From an uncultured Oscillospiraceae bacterium (lineage in GTDB: Bacteria; Bacillota; Clostridia; Oscillospirales; Oscillospiraceae), in contig CATNCS010000002.1 of the NCBI GenBank assembly GCA_950097245.1, positions 1-64,000 of the forward strand: DNA of 64,000 nucleotides, written 5' to 3'. Below are positions 52,755 through 60,534 of this stretch, piece by piece (the first letter of the stretch is position 1; each line of letters begins with the position of its first letter). A program made the translations under genes and the position numbers. The notes under the pieces are model-generated. The model was not told the DNA's origin and did no database searches. It saw nothing but the letters and a program-made list of their open reading frames with translations.

Positions 52755-53966
52755 TTGAAAATCGGCATTTTTGGCGGGACCTTCAATCCGCCCCACCTGG
52801 GGCACCTGGCGGCGGCCCGGACGGCGGTTGACGCGCTGGGGCTGGATAAGCTGCTGATTATCCCGGCGGCCCTGCCGCCCCACAAGGAGCTGCCGGAGGG
52901 GACCCCGGCCCCGGAGCACCGGCTGGCTATGGCGGAAAAGACGGCGGACGCCCTGCTGCTGCCCGAGGTGGTGGAGGTGTCCTCCATCGAGCTGGACCGG
53001 GCGGGGAAGAGCTACACGTCCGACACCCTGGCCCGGCTGAAGGAGGAGTACCCCGGGGCGGAGCTGTGGCTGCTCATGGGGACGGACATGTTCCTCACAC
53101 TCCACCTGTGGCACGAGCCGGAGCGTATTCTGGAGCTGGCAGGTATCTGCGCCTTCGGCCGCACCGAGCAGGACGGCGAGGAGGTCTTCGCCCCCCAGCG
53201 GGAGCACCTGCAAAGGACCTTCCCCGGCGCGAAGATTACCACCATCACCCTGCCCGGGCTGGTGGACGTGTCCTCCACCCAGCTGCGGGAGCTGCTGGCC
53301 AAGGGGGAGGGCGGGGAGTACCTCCATCCTGCGGTCTACGGCTATATCCTGATGAACGGCCTCTACGGCACCCGCGCCGATTTGAAGCACCTGGACATCC
53401 CGGAGCTGCGGGCCTGCTCCAGCTCTATGGTGATGCAGAAGCGGGTGCGCCACATCCGGGGCACCGAGGAGGAGGCGGTCCGCCTGGCCCGCCGCTGGGG
53501 GGCCGACGAGAACTACGCCCGCCGGGCGGGCATCCTCCACGACTGCACCAAGTACCTCACCGGGCCGGAGCACATCGCCATCTGCGAGCGGTACGGCGTC
53601 CCCCTGGACGACCTGGAGCGCACCGCCCCCAAGCTGCTCCACTCCAAGACGGGGGCCTGTATGGCGCGGCATATTTTTGGAGAACCTGATGAGGTGTTCA
53701 ACGCCATCTTCTGGCACACCACCGCCAAGGCGGATATGACCACCCTGGAAAAAATTCTCTATGTAGCCGACTACATGGAGCCCAACCGGGACTTCGACGG
53801 GGTGGAGCGGCTGCGGGAGCTGGCCTACCGGGACCTGGATGCCGCCCTTCTCCTGGGGGTGGAGACCACCATCCAGGAGATGAGGGACCGGCAGCTGCCC
53901 GTCCATACCAATACACTCCAGGCGCAGGCCTGGCTGAGAGACCACGGGGTTACAACTGAAGGGTGA
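52755..53966 (+). CDS. nadD: Nicotinate-nucleotide adenylyltransferase fused to YqeK-like HD hydrolase
   Basis: 403 residues. TTG 52755 with AGGCGGTG upstream gives the expected KIGIFGGTFNPPHLGH start; GTG 52746 is an alternative. Residues 1-195 are NadD (HxGH motif, SSTQLRELL), making deamido-NAD. From about 205 an HD domain follows (RRAGILHDCTKYL, FWHTTAKADMTTLEKILYVADYMEPNR), the YqeK family that hydrolyses Ap4A symmetrically. In B. subtilis these are adjacent genes; here they are one protein. Confidence 0.92.
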   Translation: MKIGIFGGTFNPPHLGHLAAARTAVDALGLDKLLIIPAALPPHKELPEGTPAPEHRLAMAEKTADALLLPEVVEVSSIELDRAGKSYTSDTLARLKEEYPGAELWLLMGTDMFLTLHLWHEPERILELAGICAFGRTEQDGEEVFAPQREHLQRTFPGAKITTITLPGLVDVSSTQLRELLAKGEGGEYLHPAVYGYILMNGLYGTRADLKHLDIPELRACSSSMVMQKRVRHIRGTEEEAVRLARRWGADENYARRAGILHDCTKYLTGPEHIAICERYGVPLDDLERTAPKLLHSKTGACMARHIFGEPDEVFNAIFWHTTAKADMTTLEKILYVADYMEPNRDFDGVERLRELAYRDLDAALLLGVETTIQEMRDRQLPVHTNTLQAQAWLRDHGVTTEG

Positions 53967-53970
53967 GACT

Positions 53971-55500
53971 ATGAGCGAATTTCACAATCAACACGGCAAG
54001 CGAGAGGCCCCGGGGGGCGAATTTCCTTTGGCAGTCTGGTGGAGGCAGCACCGGGCCTGGGTGGCCGGCCTGGACCGGGGGGCAAAGCTGCGCTACCGCC
54101 TGTTTCAGGTGCTGGTGGTGGTGGCAATTGTCATTATTGCCCTGTACCTCTTCCTCCGGTCCTGGATGAAGCTGCCCGAGGTGCCCAATCTGCCGGGGAC
54201 CAGCCTGAACGGTCCGGGGAGCACCTCTCAGCTCCAGCCGGGACAGACGGGAGACGTATCCTTTGAGGGGGCCGACCTGCCCAACGTGGTCAAGAGCGGC
54301 CGGAAGGAGGGGTACTACACCTTCCTGCTGTGCGGCAAGGACGTGGTCAGCGGCTCCACTGACACCATGATCCTCGTCACCTACGACACCAAGGGAAAGC
54401 GGATCAACGCCGTCAGCCTGCTCCGGGATACCATGATTAACACCAGCGCCAAGCGGGGGGCCCAGAAGCGGCTGAATACGGCCTTTAACCGGAATATGGG
54501 AGATAAAAAGCTGTCGGAGAAGGAGCGCATCAACAACGGCATGACCGGCCTGAAAAAAGAGGTGAGCAAGATCACCGGCGTCTACCCTGACTTCTACGTC
54601 ATGGTGGAGTGGGAGGCCATCGGCCGGCTGGTGGATGCCGTAGGCGGTGTCTACTTTGACGTCCCCCCCGGCATGAACTACGACGACCCCTATCAGGACC
54701 TGCATATCCACCAGGAGCCGGGCTACCGCCTGCTGGACGGCCGGGACGCCATGGAGGTGGTCCGATTCCGGAAGAGCAACAAAAATGACCCCGATTACGT
54801 CAGCCTGGGAGATGTGGGCCGCACCCAGATCCAGCGGGACTTCCTCACCGCCGTGCTGAAGAAGTGCCTTACCCCGGAGATTCTCCTCAAGCTGCCCACC
54901 CTGGTGGACATCTTCATGGACAACGTGGACACCGACCTCACCGTGGGCAACATCCTGGCCTTCGCCCAGCTGGCGGTGGGGATGGATGTGGAGGGCGGCG
55001 TGGTGCTCTCTCCCATGCCCTGCTACGGGGTGATGTACGACAAGGCGTCTCTGGTGTGTGTCCAGGAGAAGGAGCTGCTGGCAATTATCAACGACGGCAT
55101 CAACCCCTACCTGGACGAGGTCCAGGCCAGCGACCTGCAGCTGATGTACAAGAAGAGCGGGGGCGGCTTTGGGGTGACCAACGGCACCCTGGCCGACCCT
55201 GCGGTGGCCAATGTCCCCGCCCCCAAGCCGGCGGAGCCCGACGAGCCCGATGAGCCGCCGGTTACCGACCCGGAGAATCCCGGAACGACCACCGATCCCG
55301 GCACGGCGGCTGACCCCGGAGGCGCCACCGATCCCGGTGCGGCGACGGACCCGGGCACCGATCCGGGCACAACCACCGACCCGGGCACGACGGCCGATCC
55401 GGGGAATATCGGGAATATTGACCCCAGCGTCGTCTTCCCCGATCCCTCCCCGGACATTCAGGGCGGGGAAATTGAGGATACAACTCAGGCGGCGGCGTAA
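53971..55500 (+). CDS. LytR-CpsA-Psr family protein
   Basis: 509 residues. One membrane helix near 45-65 (VVVVAIVIIALYLFL), then the LCP domain with DTMILVTYDTKGKRINAVSLLRDT, VGGVYFDVP, and LLDGRDAMEVVRFRK, which hold the phosphate- and lipid-binding Asp/Arg residues. LCP enzymes attach teichoic or other polymers to peptidoglycan outside the membrane. The C-terminal 70 residues are Pro/Thr/Asp/Gly repeats (DPGTTTDPGTAADPG), probably a wall-spanning linker. Four nt after nadD. Confidence 0.92.
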   Translation: MSEFHNQHGKREAPGGEFPLAVWWRQHRAWVAGLDRGAKLRYRLFQVLVVVAIVIIALYLFLRSWMKLPEVPNLPGTSLNGPGSTSQLQPGQTGDVSFEGADLPNVVKSGRKEGYYTFLLCGKDVVSGSTDTMILVTYDTKGKRINAVSLLRDTMINTSAKRGAQKRLNTAFNRNMGDKKLSEKERINNGMTGLKKEVSKITGVYPDFYVMVEWEAIGRLVDAVGGVYFDVPPGMNYDDPYQDLHIHQEPGYRLLDGRDAMEVVRFRKSNKNDPDYVSLGDVGRTQIQRDFLTAVLKKCLTPEILLKLPTLVDIFMDNVDTDLTVGNILAFAQLAVGMDVEGGVVLSPMPCYGVMYDKASLVCVQEKELLAIINDGINPYLDEVQASDLQLMYKKSGGGFGVTNGTLADPAVANVPAPKPAEPDEPDEPPVTDPENPGTTTDPGTAADPGGATDPGAATDPGTDPGTTTDPGTTADPGNIGNIDPSVVFPDPSPDIQGGEIEDTTQAAA

Positions 55501-55563
55501 ATTTGAGCCTGCAGTCTCCCGCCCCCGGGGCGGGGACCGAAAATAAATGAGAGGAGCACTGGA

Positions 55564-55920
55564 ATGGAATCCTATGAACTGGCGGTCCTGCTGGCCAGAG
55601 CGCTGGACAGCAAAAAAGGCGGCGACATCAAGCTGCTGAAGACGGAGGGGATCACCACCCTGGCGGACTACTTTGTCATCTGCACCGCCACCTCCAACAC
55701 CCAGGTGAAGGCCATGTCCGACGCCTGTGAGGAGGCGGCGGAGAAAAACGGCGAGCGGGCCCACCACATCGAGGGCCACCGGGGAGGCACCTGGCTGCTG
55801 ATGGATTTCTCCGCGGTGGTGGTCCACGTCTTCACCGACGAGGCCCGGAAGTTCTACGACCTGGAGCGGCTGTGGAGCGACGCGGAGGAGATCGATATAG
55901 GCGAGATCCTGACCCGATAG
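55564..55920 (+). CDS. rsfS: Ribosomal silencing factor RsfS
   Basis: 118 residues with the RsfS/YbeB pattern: ALDSKKGGDIKLL, LADYFVICTATSNTQVKAM, and GTWLLMDFSAVVVHVFTDEARKFYDLERLW. It binds uL14 on the large subunit and blocks joining during starvation. Last gene of the rdgB operon, with a clear terminator behind. Confidence 0.93.
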   Translation: MESYELAVLLARALDSKKGGDIKLLKTEGITTLADYFVICTATSNTQVKAMSDACEEAAEKNGERAHHIEGHRGGTWLLMDFSAVVVHVFTDEARKFYDLERLWSDAEEIDIGEILTR

Positions 55921-55931
55921 CAAAGAAGAAA

Positions 55932-55954
55932 AGGCCCCTGAAAGGGGCCTTTTT
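55932..55954. terminator. Bidirectional terminator
   Basis: AGGCCCCT-gaa-AGGGGCCT with TTTT on the plus side and a T-rich tract on the minus side; it serves rsfS and the convergent lipid kinase. Confidence 0.85.
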
Positions 55955-56849
55955 ATTCATTCCGGATGATTTGCAGGGCCTTTTGGCAGTTGACCACCTG
56001 GCTGACCAGCTGGCTGCCGCCAAACTCGCCGTCTATGGTCCAGGGGATGGGCTGGTCGCAGGTGAAGGTGAGCCGGCTGGCCTGAAACTGGACCAGGACG
56101 CCGGACCGGTCCGCGGGGGACAGGTTGACCAGGGCCTGGAGCCCGTCGGTGAGGTCGGTGAGGCTGAGGGGCTTTTTCACCAGGGTGACCTCAAACAGCC
56201 CGTCGTCCAGCACCACCTGCTCCACCTTGGGGGGCTTCATCCCGCCGATGGACTGGGAGTTGCTCACCATGCCGAAGTAGAAGTCGTCCTCCAGTATCTG
56301 GCCGTCATACTCCACCTTCATGTGGTAGGGGGCGATGGTGGGCAGGGAGGCGATGCCGGCAAAGATATAGGCCAGATGCCCGAAGGTGTTTTTCAGGTCC
56401 TGGGGGGTGTCGTAGGCCACCCTGGTAAAGGCGCCGAAGGCGGACACATAGACAAAGGGCTTGTTGTTCAGCCGGCCGATGTCTGTGGGGACGGCCACGC
56501 CGGTGCCCGAGGCCACCAGGGCGGCCTCCCGGGGCTTCCGGGGCAGGCGGAGGGTGGTGGCGCAGTCGTTGGTGGAGCCGAAGGGGATGTAGCCCAGAGG
56601 GGGCGGGTTCTTCAGCTCCACCAGGCCGGACACCACCTCGCTGAGGGTGCCGTCGCCGCCGGCGCAGATGATCCGGTCGAACTGGGACCCCAGCTCCCGG
56701 GCGGTGCGGGCGGCGTCTCCCTTGCACTGGGTGGGGTAGGAGGTGGTGATCCACCCCGCCTTGGTAAACACATCCAATACCTGGGCCAGGGCCGTTTTCA
56801 CCTGGCCGGTGCCCGAGGTGGGGTTGAAGATGAAGAGCAGTTTGTTCAT
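55953..56849 (-). CDS. Diacylglycerol-kinase-type lipid kinase (YegS/DgkB-like)
   Basis: 298 residues. FIFNPTSGTGQ at the start, the nucleotide-binding signature ICAGGDGTLSEVVSG and GYIPFGSTNDCATTL are typical of the catalytic domain. It probably phosphorylates diacylglycerol or another lipid at the membrane; substrate is uncertain. Promoter on the minus strand: TTGATT (56911-56906), 16-nt spacer, TATAAT (56889-56884). Confidence 0.9.
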   Translation of the reverse strand: MNKLLFIFNPTSGTGQVKTALAQVLDVFTKAGWITTSYPTQCKGDAARTARELGSQFDRIICAGGDGTLSEVVSGLVELKNPPPLGYIPFGSTNDCATTLRLPRKPREAALVASGTGVAVPTDIGRLNNKPFVYVSAFGAFTRVAYDTPQDLKNTFGHLAYIFAGIASLPTIAPYHMKVEYDGQILEDDFYFGMVSNSQSIGGMKPPKVEQVVLDDGLFEVTLVKKPLSLTDLTDGLQALVNLSPADRSGVLVQFQASRLTFTCDQPIPWTIDGEFGGSQLVSQVVNCQKALQIIRNE

Positions 56850-56959
56850 GGCGAAGCCCTCCGAGAAGGAAGATATGGATACTATTATAGGAGCGGGCGG
56901 TAAAAAATCAAGATGGATTTGAAAACTTTATTTCTTCTTAACAAACGGCCGTCCGGGGG

Positions 56960-56988
56960 TTGCGCCGGGGAGGAAAAGCGAGTAAAAT
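56960..56988 (+). promoter_or_regulatory. Predicted promoter of azlCD-fabG
   Basis: TTGCGC (56960-56965), 17-nt spacer, TAAAAT (56983-56988), 35 nt before azlC. Confidence 0.45.
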
Positions 56989-57023
56989 AGGGGAAAACTG
57001 TTTGATCGAGGTGTTTGTTCCCC

Positions 57024-57737
57024 ATGAACCGAAAAACTCTGGCCGCCGCCTTTCCGGTGACCGTCCCTGTGCTGATGGGCTATCTGGCCATTGGGATGGC
57101 CTTCGGCCTGATGCTCCAGTCCATCGGCTACGGGGTGGGCTGGGCCGTTCTGATGAGCGCGGTGATCTACGCCGGCTCCGGCCAGTACCTGGGGGTATCC
57201 CTGCTGGCGGCGGGGGCGCCCCTGACCCAGGTGGCCTTCCTCACCCTGATGGTCAACTTCCGCCACCTGGTCTACGGCCTGTCCATGCTGGAGAAGTTCC
57301 GGGGTATGGGGCTGCGGAAGTTTTATATGATCTTTTCCCTCACCGACGAGACCTATGCCCTGCTCTCCTCCGCCCGGGCCCCGGAGGGGGTGGAGGAGCA
57401 CGACTTCTTCTTCGCCGTGGCCCTGCTGGACCAGAGCTACTGGGTGCTGGGGTCGGCTGTCGGCTCTCTGCTGGGCTCCGCCCTGGGCTTCGACACCACG
57501 GGAGTGGACTTCGCCATGACCGCCCTGTTTCTGGTTATCGCCGTGGGCCAGTGGAGGGCCGCCGGCAGCCACATCCCCGCCCTGCTGGGGGGCGCGGCCA
57601 CCCTGGCCAGCCTGCTGGTCGTGGGGGCGGAGGACATGCTCCTGCCCGCCCTGGCCATTATTGTCATCGCGCTCACCCTGCTCCGGCCCCGGCTGGATGA
57701 AAAACATGAGAGAGAGGAGGAGACCCCATGCCCCTGA
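57024..57737 (+). CDS. azlC: AzlC-family branched-chain amino acid exporter, large subunit
   Basis: 237 residues from ATG 57024 (GAGGTG upstream); the track start is TTG 57015. Membrane protein with the AzlC hallmarks GYLAIGMAFGLML, IYAGSGQYLGVSLLAAGA and NFRHLVYGLSM. With AzlD it exports branched-chain amino acids or analogues. Overlaps azlD by 10 nt. Confidence 0.92.
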   Translation: MNRKTLAAAFPVTVPVLMGYLAIGMAFGLMLQSIGYGVGWAVLMSAVIYAGSGQYLGVSLLAAGAPLTQVAFLTLMVNFRHLVYGLSMLEKFRGMGLRKFYMIFSLTDETYALLSSARAPEGVEEHDFFFAVALLDQSYWVLGSAVGSLLGSALGFDTTGVDFAMTALFLVIAVGQWRAAGSHIPALLGGAATLASLLVVGAEDMLLPALAIIVIALTLLRPRLDEKHEREEETPCP

Positions 57738-58063
57738 CCCCTGTACAGACCCTGGCCTCCATTGCCGTCATGGCGGTGGTCACCTTCCTTACCCGGGCCC
57801 TGCCCTTCCTCCTCTTCGACCGGGGGGACCACCCCCCCAAGCTGGTCCTCTACCTGGGCCGGGTGCTGCCCCCGGCCATTATCGCCATGCTCATCGTCTA
57901 CTGCCTGAAGGGGGTCACCTTCACTACCCTGGGGGGCTGGGTCCCGCCCCTGGCGGCGGGGCTGGCCGCCGTCCTCCTCCACCTGTGGAAGGGCAACGAC
58001 CTGATCTCCATCTTCGGAGCCACGGTGTTTTATATGGTGCTGGTGCAGGGGGTGTTCGCCTGA
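57728..58063 (+). CDS. azlD: AzlD-family transporter small subunit
   Basis: 111 residues with four membrane spans and FLTRALPFLLF plus YLGRVLPPAIIAMLIVYCLK, the AzlD signature. GAGGAGGAG precedes the ATG. It is the obligate partner of AzlC. The next gene starts directly after its stop. Confidence 0.92.
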   Translation: MPLTPVQTLASIAVMAVVTFLTRALPFLLFDRGDHPPKLVLYLGRVLPPAIIAMLIVYCLKGVTFTTLGGWVPPLAAGLAAVLLHLWKGNDLISIFGATVFYMVLVQGVFA

Positions 58064-58801
58064 ATGTCCAATCACGTTTTAATTACCGGCGCCTCCCGGG
58101 GCATCGGTGCGGCCACGGCCCGGCTGTTTGCCCGGGAGGGCTGGGACGTGGCCCTCAACTACAACAAAAGTCAGATGGAGGCCGAGGCCCTGGCGGCCGA
58201 GCTGTCCGGGCTGGGGGGGAAGGCTGTCCCCATCCAGGCGGACGTCTCCGTCCCGGAGGAAGCCGCCCGGCTGGTCCGGGAGGCGGAAGAGGTGTTGGAC
58301 GGACTGGACGCCATAATCTGCAATGCGGGGATCGCCCTGCCCCAGCAGCTGCTCACCGACACCACGCCGGAACAGTGGCGGCGGCTGATGTCGGCGGACC
58401 TGGACGGGGTATTCTATACCCTCCGGGCGGCCATCCCAGGCCTGGTCCGCCAAAAGCGGGGGGCCATTGTGACGGTGTCCTCCATGTGGGGGATTACCGG
58501 CGGCTCCTGTGAGGCCCCCTACTCCGCCGCCAAGGCGGGGGTCATCGGCCTGACGAAGGCCCTGGCCAAGGAGCTGGGGCCGTCCCACATCCGGGTGAAC
58601 TGCGTGGCTCCGGGGGTCATTGACACGGATATGAACGGCCATCTCTCCCCTGAGGAGCTGGCCGCCCTGGGGGAGGAGGCCCCCCTGTGCCGTATCGGGA
58701 CCCGGTCGGAGGTGGCCCAGGCCATTTATTTCCTGGCCTCGGAGCGGGCCTCCTTCATTACCGGCCAGGTGCTGGCGGTGGACGGCGGTATGGTGATTTA
58801 A
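58064..58801 (+). CDS. Short-chain dehydrogenase, FabG-like
   Basis: 245 residues with cofactor motif LITGASRGIG, NAG in IICNAGIA, catalytic Ser in VTVSSMWG and YSAAK, and a C-terminal GQVLAVDGG. It resembles 3-oxoacyl-ACP reductase. Being alone with azlCD and far from a fatty-acid operon, it could be another NAD(P)H-dependent reductase. Confidence 0.88.
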   Translation: MSNHVLITGASRGIGAATARLFAREGWDVALNYNKSQMEAEALAAELSGLGGKAVPIQADVSVPEEAARLVREAEEVLDGLDAIICNAGIALPQQLLTDTTPEQWRRLMSADLDGVFYTLRAAIPGLVRQKRGAIVTVSSMWGITGGSCEAPYSAAKAGVIGLTKALAKELGPSHIRVNCVAPGVIDTDMNGHLSPEELAALGEEAPLCRIGTRSEVAQAIYFLASERASFITGQVLAVDGGMVI

Positions 58802-58845
58802 GAAAAATTTTGTCGAATTTTAAGATTTGCTCCGGTGATTTGCGG

Positions 58846-58874
58846 TTGTAAAATCCCTGTAAACTTGGTATAAT
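58846..58874 (+). promoter_or_regulatory. Predicted promoter of the membrane-anchored glycosidase gene
   Basis: TTGTAA (58846-58851), 17-nt spacer, TATAAT (58869-58874). Confidence 0.6.
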
Positions 58875-58932
58875 AAGACTCTCAAGAAGTTATGTAGACC
58901 AAAATCTGCCAAAAGGGGACCGGAGGGGAGCT

Positions 58933-60024
58933 ATGGGCCGCGTCAATAAGGATGTCGGCGGCTATCGGGGCCGCAGGACGATTACGGATATTTTAAAGTT
59001 TATCGCGGTTGCCCTGGGGGTGATCGTAGTCCTTGTGCTGGCCGGGGGGCTCTACCTCCAAAAATACATGGTCTATACCGACGAGGGCCCCAAGCTGGAG
59101 CTGCCCCCCTTCCTCCAGATGTTCCGCCAGGGGGAGAAGGAGCCCGGCGTCTCCTCCTCCCATCCCAACTCCGGCAGCGTCAGTGTGGTAATTGATCCCG
59201 GCGGCAGCGCGTCCGAGCCCCCGGCGGAGCCGGAGAAGCCCGGCCTTGCCATTCAGCTGACCGTGGACGATGTCCTGAACGGCACCGCCGCCGCCAGGCT
59301 GGAGGAGGCCGGGGCGGATACCCTGATTCTGGAGGCGAAGGCCTCCAGCGGGCAGCTGATCTGGCACTCCGACCTGTTCACCGCCGACTGGGCGGAGGTA
59401 AACGCCCCCCAGTCCAACAACGAGGCCCTGAAGCAGTGGAACGAGGGGAAGGTGTACACCGTCGCCCGGGTGTGCTGCTTCCGGGACGACAGCGTCCCCT
59501 ACTCCCTGAACAAGCGGGCCCTGCGCAAGGGGAACTACAACTGGCGGGATGAGCTGGGCCTGCGCTGGATGAGTCCCGCCCACGAGGAGAACCAGGCCTA
59601 TATCGCCGGGCTGTGCGGCGAGCTGGCCGCCTTGGGCTTTGACGAGATTGTGCTGGAGCAGTGGCACTTCCCCGTGGGGGGAAAGACGGAGAACATCACC
59701 CGTGGCGACCGCTACGACCCCAACGCCTTTACCACGGAGCTGGAGGACATGCTCACCCAGGTTCAGGGGGCGCTGGGACCCTACGACACCAAGCTCTCCC
59801 TCCGTTTCGGGGCGGAAGCCCTGAATGACGGGTGCAGCCTCAGCGGCCTAAGCCCTGAGCTGCTGGACCGTTTTGCCAGCCGTTTCTGGACAGAGCAGGA
59901 GGGGCGGATGTCCCTGTCCGCCTCACCTGCCGTCCGGGATTTGCAGGAGCGGACGGTGGAGATCGTCCCTCAGGCGGACGAAGACCGGGAATTCTTCCAG
60001 GCGGTCATCCCCCCGAAGGAGTAA
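58933..60024 (+). CDS. Membrane-anchored putative glycoside hydrolase-like protein
   Basis: 363 residues: short basic N-terminus, one membrane helix (FIAVALGVIVVLVLAGGLYL), a Ser/Pro-rich linker to about residue 105, then a barrel-like domain. Segments such as ADTLILEAKASSGQLIW and FDEIVLEQWHFPVGG resemble putative family-GHL10/DUF4015 glycosidases, where Asp/Glu at strand ends would act. The identity is uncertain. Ends with a strong terminator. Confidence 0.55.
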   Translation: MGRVNKDVGGYRGRRTITDILKFIAVALGVIVVLVLAGGLYLQKYMVYTDEGPKLELPPFLQMFRQGEKEPGVSSSHPNSGSVSVVIDPGGSASEPPAEPEKPGLAIQLTVDDVLNGTAAARLEEAGADTLILEAKASSGQLIWHSDLFTADWAEVNAPQSNNEALKQWNEGKVYTVARVCCFRDDSVPYSLNKRALRKGNYNWRDELGLRWMSPAHEENQAYIAGLCGELAALGFDEIVLEQWHFPVGGKTENITRGDRYDPNAFTTELEDMLTQVQGALGPYDTKLSLRFGAEALNDGCSLSGLSPELLDRFASRFWTEQEGRMSLSASPAVRDLQERTVEIVPQADEDREFFQAVIPPKE

Positions 60025-60035
60025 CAGAAAACGAC

Positions 60036-60067
60036 GCCGCCCGGCCGGAAACGGCCGGGCGGCTTTT
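60036..60067 (+). terminator. Rho-independent terminator
   Basis: Perfect 12-bp stem GCCGCCCGGCCG / CGGCCGGGCGGC, GAAA loop, TTTT. Confidence 0.92.
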
Positions 60068-60141
60068 ATCCAAAACGGAAAAAGTGCGGAAAACTCAGGC
60101 AAACGCGGAGAATTGCCCAGCTAAAAATGGTGAAAAAGGCC

Positions 60142-60170
60142 TTGATTTTTCGGGAAGATTTGACTACAAT
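60142..60170 (+). promoter_or_regulatory. Predicted promoter of the V-ATPase operon
   Basis: TTGATT (60142-60147), 17-nt spacer, TACAAT (60165-60170), 49 nt before the first gene. Confidence 0.55.
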
Positions 60171-60219
60171 GGGAGATAGCAAATTCCTATATTCTAGCAT
60201 TGGAAAAGGTGGTGAAAAC

Positions 60220-60534
60220 ATGGCATTGGAAGCGATCCAGACGGTCACACAGGCCGAGGCCAAGGCCAAGGCGGACCGGGAGGCGGCGGCGGCCCAGGCC
60301 AAGCAGAGGCTGGCCGATGCCCAGCGGGAAGCGAAGCAGATTGTGGAGCAGGCCCGGCAGCAGGCTCGGGAAGAGGCCCGTCAGATGATGGCGGAGGCCG
60401 AGTCCAAGGCGGCCCAGCTGACAGGGGAGGAACTTACCCGGGCGGCGGCGGACTGTGACACGCTGAAGCAAAATGCCCGGGGGCGGCTTGAGGAGGCCGC
60501 GCAGCTCATTGTTGGAAGGGTTGTGGAACGGTAA
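60220..60534 (+). CDS. V-type ATPase subunit G/H (peripheral stalk)
   Basis: 104 residues from ATG 60220 (AAGGTGGTG upstream; the track start is inside the promoter). Almost entirely a charged coiled coil (QAEAKAKADREAAAAQAK, EARQMMAEAESKAAQL), ending in IVGRVVER. With subunit E it makes the peripheral stalk. First gene of the operon; its stop overlaps the next ATG. Confidence 0.85.
   Translation: MALEAIQTVTQAEAKAKADREAAAAQAKQRLADAQREAKQIVEQARQQAREEARQMMAEAESKAAQLTGEELTRAAADCDTLKQNARGRLEEAAQLIVGRVVER

Noticed and set aside
55200-55410. DNA repeat in the LCP gene 3' end
   Set aside because: It codes for a Pro/Thr/Asp/Gly linker in frame; a protein low-complexity tail, not a separate repeat element or CRISPR.
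53950-55923. 657-aa minus-strand ORF
   Set aside because: Antisense of the LCP and rsfS genes.
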